The translations under genes and the position numbers were made by a program. Under the pieces are notes generated by a model that saw only the letters and a program-made list of their open reading frames with translations, had not been told where the DNA came from and ran no database searches. Positions 58,968-64,000 of a DNA stretch of 64,000 nt are shown one piece after another. Positions within the stretch are counted from its first letter, which is position 1. Each line of letters starts with the position of its first letter. This DNA comes from Herminiimonas sp. (GTDB lineage Bacteria > Pseudomonadota > Gammaproteobacteria > Burkholderiales > Burkholderiaceae_D): positions 153,114 through 217,113 of the forward strand of contig DAIDBD010000007.1 in NCBI GenBank assembly GCA_027310305.1. Reading direction: 5' to 3'.

Positions 58968-59711
58968 GTGATCCATTTCATTCGATGGCCGCTTGTTGTG
59001 GCTATGGTTGTGCTCCTTTCAGGTTGTGCCGATTTCACCAAGCAACCCTATAAATCGTCTGCCGCTGCCCCGATCAAGAAGGTCCTGATCGCGACGCAGA
59101 CCGATTTCCCCAAAGCCGACTTCGGCGTCGACTCCGAAATGGCGATGATGGGCCTGGTTGGCACCACGATATCGCTTTCCACCGTGGATGGACAAACCCA
59201 AACCCTGGATGAAATATTGGCGGATCAGGGACCTCGCTACCATCAGCAGTTTCTAGCCGATCTGACCAGCGCACTCGGTGCGGCTGGAATAAGCGCACAG
59301 ACCGTTGCTGTTAAAAAGAACGCGGGTACCGGCCTTGCCGACAATTATCAATCGCTGGTCTCGGGAAAAAACGTGGACGCAATTCTGGACATCCAGATTT
59401 TGCAAGCAGGTTATGGCGACGCGCATCTCGCTCAGGATCCGGGTGTCAGGCCTATCCTGCGAGTACGTGCGCGGCTGGTATCGGCAAGAGATTTCAAGAC
59501 GCTGTATGCGGATGACATCTCCTTCGGCTATATCAATTCGCTACTGGACGCCAAAGGAATCAAGGCTCCTGGAAAGTATTATTTCCAGGACACGCAGCTG
59601 GTGCTCTTCGAAAAGAAAAGGGCGGCCGAGGGTCTCCGGGTCGCCGCGACGGAAGTAGCCCGTTTCCTGATCGGCCAGTTCACCAATCAGAGCATTGCCT
59701 CAGCGCGGTAG
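58968..59711 (+). CDS. Lipoprotein of unknown function
   Basis: The 247-residue product starts at GTG 58968 behind a strong GAGGGAGGGGA ribosome binding site. The signal VVAMVVLLSGCADF places the lipidated Cys near residue 20. The mature protein has alternating strands and helices (KKVLIATQTDFPKADFGVDS, DAILDIQILQAGYGDAHLAQ, RPILRVRARLVSARDFKTLY), a pattern seen in outer-membrane-assembly or stress lipoproteins, but I recognise no family. It has its own promoter. Confidence 0.85.
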   Translation: MIHFIRWPLVVAMVVLLSGCADFTKQPYKSSAAAPIKKVLIATQTDFPKADFGVDSEMAMMGLVGTTISLSTVDGQTQTLDEILADQGPRYHQQFLADLTSALGAAGISAQTVAVKKNAGTGLADNYQSLVSGKNVDAILDIQILQAGYGDAHLAQDPGVRPILRVRARLVSARDFKTLYADDISFGYINSLLDAKGIKAPGKYYFQDTQLVLFEKKRAAEGLRVAATEVARFLIGQFTNQSIASAR

Positions 59712-59840
59712 AACTACCCGTGAAATGCAATACAAGCATTTTGCTGACCGATCATGTCATACCCCGCAGCACAAGCCGGTCTGCCAGCACGGCTGGCGAC
59801 CAAAAGTACGGCAATATCATCACTTAAGAGAGGACTATCC

Positions 59841-60440
59841 ATGGATCGCAGAATCTCCCGCACGCAATCGGTTGTACGCACTACTTGCACGGTTTTCGTT
59901 ACGGCCATACTGGTCGCCTGTTCCACGGCACAACCGCTCGGGCAGCGAGGCAATATTGAGGCAGCATCCATACAGAAGGCAGGCTTTCGATTAAAGTCGG
60001 CGAAAGTGGTGTGGGTGGATAATCCCTCCATTCCCATAAAGGCGAGCTTCGCCAATTTCAGGTATGCACCCGCCGTAGACGCCAGCAGGATGAATCGGGC
60101 GAAAGAGGGTGTTAGCAAAATCATGAAAGTCATGCGCGAGCATGCTCCAGGGCAACTGGCCTCCGAACTGCAGAAAGCAGGCGTAGCAGAGGGCAATGGC
60201 CACACAATTACGCTCACTCCTGTCGGCGCCTATCGTGATGAATCAGGATGGGGATCCGGCGCCATTATTCGGGTTTCCGTCTCAGCCGATACAAAGCAGA
60301 CTTTATGGAGTGCCGAAATGGATGCTAACAGCGGCTGGCAGTGGTTCGGGCCTGACGCCATCCCGGCGGACGACACCTATGCGAAGAACCTCGCGAAGGG
60401 CACGACCGATGTTTTCAAGAAGGCCGGGTTGATTCAATAA
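59841..60440 (+). CDS. Lipoprotein of unknown function
   Basis: From ATG 59841 (AGAGAGGA site) the 199-residue product has the signal VFVTAILVACSTAQ (lipidated Cys about 28). The domain that follows contains KSAKVVWVDNPSIPIKASFA and ends with DDTYAKNLAKGTTDVFKKAG. An upstream ATG at 59754 would bury the signal peptide. It lies 129 bases after the previous lipoprotein gene in the same direction and may share its transcript. Confidence 0.82.
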   Translation: MDRRISRTQSVVRTTCTVFVTAILVACSTAQPLGQRGNIEAASIQKAGFRLKSAKVVWVDNPSIPIKASFANFRYAPAVDASRMNRAKEGVSKIMKVMREHAPGQLASELQKAGVAEGNGHTITLTPVGAYRDESGWGSGAIIRVSVSADTKQTLWSAEMDANSGWQWFGPDAIPADDTYAKNLAKGTTDVFKKAGLIQ

Positions 60441-60465
60441 CTATCATCAAACTCATGCGAGCGCA

Positions 60466-61026
60466 GTGCGCCGAATGATGCAAGTTGACGGCGGCGATAA
60501 ATGCACCTATTGCTTATATGGGATGTTGCCCATCGCCCCTGTTCTCCGGCCTCTTGATGGAGCCGGGAAGAACGTCGGAAATCGAGTGTGCGGGTTCCAT
60601 CGGCAGAAGATCGCCGGCGACTTCAGCGATCGCGACAAGGAAATCGTGAATATTCTTCTGCCGCATCTGGCGCGGGCGATCCGCAATCTCGACCTGATCC
60701 GGGAAAGGGAATTGAGCAAGGAACAGAACGGCGTCATCGTGATAGACGAGGATGGCAAACCGTTTTACATGAACCGCGCGGCCAGACTGGCTCTGAAGGG
60801 AATGCCGGCCGCGTCGATTCTCGATCCCGGCCTCGGTACGGCTCCGGCCTTTTTCAGAAGCCGGGCCGGCACATTCCGCGTTCGCACCCTGCCGTTCGGC
60901 AAAGGAAGCGAACTCGGCGTAAAGGTGCTAGGCCTGCAGGCCATGGCAGGCGAGCAAAAAAAGCAATGGACCCGCAGCCTCTGCGGAGTTCGCAAGCCAG
61001 TCTCGACAGGTTCTCCAAAAGCATGA
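60466..61026 (+). pseudogene. Remnant of a LuxR-type regulator
   Basis: The 186-residue open frame resembles the sensory half of a LuxR-family regulator: GDFSDRDKEIVNILLPHLARAIRNLDL followed by NGVIVIDEDGKPFYMNRAAR, a PAS-like step. No start with a ribosome binding site is present, the N-terminal part is short, and the C-terminal helix-turn-helix expected after residue 150 is missing; the tail SLCGVRKPVSTGSPKA looks random. It is probably a decayed gene. Confidence 0.6.
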
Positions 61027-61210
61027 AACGGCGAGATCGCACCGTCCGCGATTAGTCGGTTTGCGAGGTTCGCAGCCACTCCAAAATCCGCAGCGGCGGA
61101 CATTCCGCCGCGGACGCCACGGCAAATCATGGCAAGAGCTAACTTGACATCTTGCCCCGACCGAAAGCGGGTCTTTCGGTTGCGATGAAAGAAAGCGGCC
61201 GATCGATTGT

Positions 61211-61441
61211 TTATTTCGCGGCGGCGTCAAGGCCCATCATCTTGCGCAGCTCTTGCAGTTGGCCCGGAGAGATTCTTGTGCCTTCTTCACCCGCTACGCG
61301 GCTCATTGCGAGCGCTTCGCTGAAGCACCTTGCAAATACGCTTGGCTTAATTGAAAGAACGGCACCGACCAGGTTGTCGGCTGCGCGTGCGAGGTTCGAA
61401 AAATAGGAGAAAAATGGGACAGCGATTGTGGCGGTTGTCAT
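61211..61441 (-). CDS. Small protein of unknown function
   Basis: The 76-residue product has an AAAGGA site 7 bases upstream of ATG 61441. The N-terminal half is mildly hydrophobic (TIAVPFFSYFSNLARAADNL) and the C-terminal half is polar, ending SPGQLQELRKMMGLDAAAK. The good ribosome binding site and isolated position favour a real gene. No family is recognised. Confidence 0.6.
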   Translation of the reverse strand: MTTATIAVPFFSYFSNLARAADNLVGAVLSIKPSVFARCFSEALAMSRVAGEEGTRISPGQLQELRKMMGLDAAAK

Positions 61442-61609
61442 GACAGTCCTTTCATGATTTAAAGAGTTATGGTGCTATGCAATATATAGCGACAAAGCAC
61501 CGGAAAACTCATTTTTTCTTGTGATAGCTGTCATGCCGATTTGTTATTTCAGCCGGGATGCCATGGCGGCGCTGCGGACATTTACACAGAGGTCAGTAAT
61601 TTAAGCGAC

Positions 61610-61752
61610 ACATGCGGCGCAATGCGCTGCGCTTATTGACGCCCTACGACCAACGGAAGTCCATTTTCGGACGACCGAAGGAAGTCTCTTTTCGGGGCAA
61701 CCAACAGAAGCCTGGTAGGACGTCAATAAGCGCAGCGCATTGCGCCGCATGT
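61610..61752. repeat. Palindromic MITE-like element with internal tandem repeats
   Basis: The arms 61610-61647 and 61715-61752 are inverted copies, 37 of 38 bases matching, with a perfect 32-bp core. The 67-base loop is made of related units around GGAAGTC-TTTTCGG (starting near 61653 and 61678), with a third, partial one. There is no open frame, so it would be a non-autonomous mobile or REP-like element. Confidence 0.7.
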
Positions 61753-61804
61753 CTGCGAGCCAACCTGGATGAATGACCGGAATGTGAAAATACCGGGCCC
61801 GTCA

Positions 61805-62236
61805 TCAGCGGTCGACGGCACTCCAGAAGCGTTCCATTGCAATGTAGGTATATGAGGCAGACCAGCCGATTAAAAGAAGGCCGTTTAGGCTTTCCAAGCC
61901 GGCGAGCAGTCGCAATGCGCCGCCGGGAACGATATCCCCGTATCCGAGAGATGTGAACGTTTCCGTCGAAAAGTATAAGCAAAGAGTCATGGAAAATCGG
62001 CTGACTTCGCCCAGCGTGCCGGCATTCAGATACCGGGCGAGAACATAGAAGGCGGAAGCGTACAGGAATATTTCTGCGATATGCGCAAAGAATGCGCCGA
62101 CGATGACAATGATGAGTTTGGCGCGCGCCGGCATGTGAAGCATCGGGAGACCTACTGCCAAAGCCCGCAGCATTTCATAATGAATGACTGTCGTGAGTAC
62201 GAGAAGTATCACGCAGAAGGCGCCAATTAATACCAT
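61805..62236 (-). CDS. Two-transmembrane ion channel (potassium-channel pore type)
   Basis: ATG 62236 has GGAAAGGAAACG directly upstream and yields 143 residues. Helices are at about 4-22 (IGAFCVILLVLTTVIHYEM), 40-65 and 115-135. The pore loop with selectivity filter is TFTSLGYGDIVPGG (about residue 102). The filter TxGYGD-like motif identifies a K+-type channel domain (Ion_trans_2). There is no cytoplasmic regulatory domain. Longer in-frame starts exist (62281, 62332) but lack ribosome binding sites. Confidence 0.85.
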   Translation of the reverse strand: MVLIGAFCVILLVLTTVIHYEMLRALAVGLPMLHMPARAKLIIVIVGAFFAHIAEIFLYASAFYVLARYLNAGTLGEVSRFSMTLCLYFSTETFTSLGYGDIVPGGALRLLAGLESLNGLLLIGWSASYTYIAMERFWSAVDR

Positions 62237-62493
62237 CGTTTCCTTTCCGGATGCCGCGCTCGCCGGAGGCCGGCTTCGCATGTGGGCGCCATCAACTATT
62301 GGCCTGATTCGATTGCCTGCCATTGGGTTCAATGGTGCGATGCCGGGCCGGCACCTTATGATTTTTCAGCCGCGTCACTGAAATTTTACATTAGCATGAT
62401 TTGGGCAGCAAAACGGCAACGAAGCAGGGGGCACCATGCGCACGAATGCAGCGCCGGCACGGGTATCGGGTGGATTCCATGGATACGCATTTG

Positions 62494-62574
62494 TCCACGG
62501 AAGACACGAAAGGTACGAAAAAAGATGAATGGAAAGCGTCGTGAACCTTTCGTGATTTTCCTGGTTTTCGTGGA
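62494..62574. repeat. Imperfect hairpin repeat in a 700-base gene-free stretch
   Basis: TCCACG (62494-62499) pairs with CGTGGA (62569-62574), and inside ACACGAAAGGT pairs with ACCTTTCGTG. The whole forms a long imperfect hairpin made of CACGAAA-type units. The rest of 62237-62935 shows no gene that I can support. Confidence 0.5.
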
Positions 62575-62935
62575 TCATGCCCGTGCGGCGTTTTGTTACA
62601 GACCTCATGCGCACGTTCCGCAATAGGTTATCCACGCCTGCCTCATTCAACTTCGACGGCATTTTCCGATCAGCGTGGCCGCGATGTCCATCTTTTTTAC
62701 GGAATGGCGCCGCGCAAGTAAAGCGAATTCAAGCGCTTTGTTCCCATTGTCACGGATAAGACACGCCCGGCATTTTTGACTGGAACCAGCCAGCTTGCCT
62801 ATGTTATAAATTAACCGATAGTAACAATTTGCCGTATCAAGTATTCGAGAGATTTGTTGTTCTCGATGCAACGCAGGGCAAGTCTTTCGATGTCTTGAAA
62901 AGCTCATCCTGCAATACCTGAAATGTCAGGCAACC

Positions 62936-64000
62936 ATGGCAATGAAAATTCCGGGAACACGCTTCAAAACCACGCTGCCGTTTACGGTAATGCTGACCAT
63001 CGTGACGGGATTTGCGGGAACGGCACTGCTGTTCAAAACGGTCAGCAATCTTGAAACGGAAAAAATCAACAGCGAATTCGAGCAACGCGCCGCAGCCAGG
63101 ATCGCGGCCGTCGGCCAGGGTCTGGTGCGGGTAGAGGAGTCGCTACGCACCGTCAACCTGTTGTTCGAGACCAGCCACATGGTGAGTCGCGCCGAATTCT
63201 CGGGGCTCACCCGCAGGCTGATCAGCCGCACCCCGTATGTGCAGTCTTTCAGCTTTCAGCGAATTATTCCTTTAGTCCAGCGTGCGGAATACGAACGCAC
63301 GATGCGCCGGGAATTTCCGGATTTCTCGATTCAACGGTGGAGCAACGGCATTCGCTTGCCTGTCGGTATCCAGGACAGTTATCGCGTGATCGATTACATC
63401 GAGCCGGCGCTCGATAATCAAGAAGCGTTCGGACTGGACACATCGCACTCGACAACTCTGGCCGAAGCGGTGCAGCGGGCGCGCGACACGGGGCTTCCTT
63501 CGATGACGAATTTGCTGCCGCTGCCGCAGGGAAAACCGTCGAAAGACGGCGTGGTGATCTTCATGCCGATCTACAGGCATGATGCATCGATCGAAAACGT
63601 CGCGGCGCGCAGGGCGGAAATAGCGGGCTTCACAACAGTGGCGTTCAGGGCGGGCGAGATGGTGCGGCAGACACTCGTGGCGGCAGGAATGCTGAGCGCG
63701 AACGGCCTCGCCGTCAGTGTTTACATGGGCGACCATCGAACCGAGCAGAATCTTGTCTTTCGGCATGGCCACGCACCGCCGGCAGCGCGGCCGCAGTTTG
63801 CGCTTTATCCCGCGCTGCAGGAAATTTCACGGCGCATCGATATCGCGGGCAAGCCCTGGCATATTACTGTTTCCTCGCCGCCGAACATATTTCTGATCAA
63901 TCGTTTGGGGTCGTCATTGACGCTCGTCATAGGATTATTGGCGACGCTGCTGGGTACCGCCAATCTGCAAAGGTTCGCCACGCGCACCCGTCGCACCGAA
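62936..64000 (+). CDS. CHASE-domain membrane sensor, 3'-truncated by window edge
   Basis: The frame is open from ATG 62936 (CAGG 6 bases upstream) to the last base, 355 codons. A membrane helix at about 15-35 (PFTVMLTIVTGFAGTALLF) precedes a coiled linker. An extracytoplasmic CHASE domain follows at about 60-300 with YVQSFSFQRIIPLVQRAEYE, VIDYIEPALDNQEAFGLDTS and GVVIFMPIY. The second membrane helix is at about 322-342 (LTLVIGLLATLLGTA). The output domain lies beyond the window; histidine kinase or diguanylate cyclase are the usual partners. Confidence 0.88.
   Translation, partial: MAMKIPGTRFKTTLPFTVMLTIVTGFAGTALLFKTVSNLETEKINSEFEQRAAARIAAVGQGLVRVEESLRTVNLLFETSHMVSRAEFSGLTRRLISRTPYVQSFSFQRIIPLVQRAEYERTMRREFPDFSIQRWSNGIRLPVGIQDSYRVIDYIEPALDNQEAFGLDTSHSTTLAEAVQRARDTGLPSMTNLLPLPQGKPSKDGVVIFMPIYRHDASIENVAARRAEIAGFTTVAFRAGEMVRQTLVAAGMLSANGLAVSVYMGDHRTEQNLVFRHGHAPPAARPQFALYPALQEISRRIDIAGKPWHITVSSPPNIFLINRLGSSLTLVIGLLATLLGTANLQRFATRTRRTE

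Noticed and set aside
1..64000. CRISPR array
   Set aside because: I found no series of regularly spaced identical repeats; the repeats present are inverted arms or short tandem units.

Overview
The window is GC-rich (roughly 60% or more by eye) proteobacterial DNA, most likely from a beta- or gammaproteobacterium. About 57 kb of it is the right-hand part of an integrative and conjugative element (ICE) of the ICEclc / PAGI-2 / PFGI-1 class. It is inserted in the 3' end of a tRNA-Gly(CCC) gene at 57226-57299, with the tyrosine integrase (55063-56988) next to the tRNA. The left end of the element, where ParA/ParB, topoisomerase and Ssb genes would be expected, lies outside the window. The first gene is cut by the window edge.

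Layout. 2-8069: end of a SNF2-type helicase, then pilL and the coupling block (PFL_4693, transglycosylase, PFL_4695, TraD, PFL_4697). 8192-11724: a minus-strand cargo pocket inserted into the conjugation region, with an unknown 581-residue membrane protein and a hipBA toxin-antitoxin pair that has a readable promoter and palindromic operator. 12015-26316: the mating-pair-formation operon (RAQPRD to TraG, including the TraC-like ATPase, a DsbA-like protein and RadC), closed by the convergent DUF3742 gene. 27082-30400: an AbiE-type toxin-antitoxin pair and a predicted PD-(D/E)XK nuclease. 30401-30653: a structured purine-rich stretch in front of the MobH relaxase (30654-32489), a plausible oriT.

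32707-52702 is a defence island with two modules back to back. The first is a minus-strand operon of two metallo-beta-lactamase-fold proteins around one protein that fuses E2-like, E1/ThiF and JAB domains. It is divergent from a WYL regulator and a four-helix membrane protein. The second is a complete BREX type 3 operon in the order brxR-brxF-brxC-pglXI-brxHII-pglZ-brxA, with a good promoter and a candidate BrxR operator. The two WYL regulators are clearly related to each other, so the two modules may share a regulatory logic. The ubiquitin-like module is the least described system here and the most interesting.

52782-57226 holds two LysR-type proteins (one without a DNA-binding domain), an XRE regulator, the integrase, and repeats that look like integrase arm sites.

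Right of the tRNA (57300-64000) is chromosome or older island debris: a ~204-bp inverted duplication of the tRNA-Gly 5' part and its promoter around an AT-rich lipoprotein gene, a second intact tRNA-Gly(CCC), two lipoprotein genes, a regulator remnant, a small unknown gene, a palindromic MITE-like element, a two-helix ion channel gene, and the start of a CHASE-type sensor cut by the window edge.
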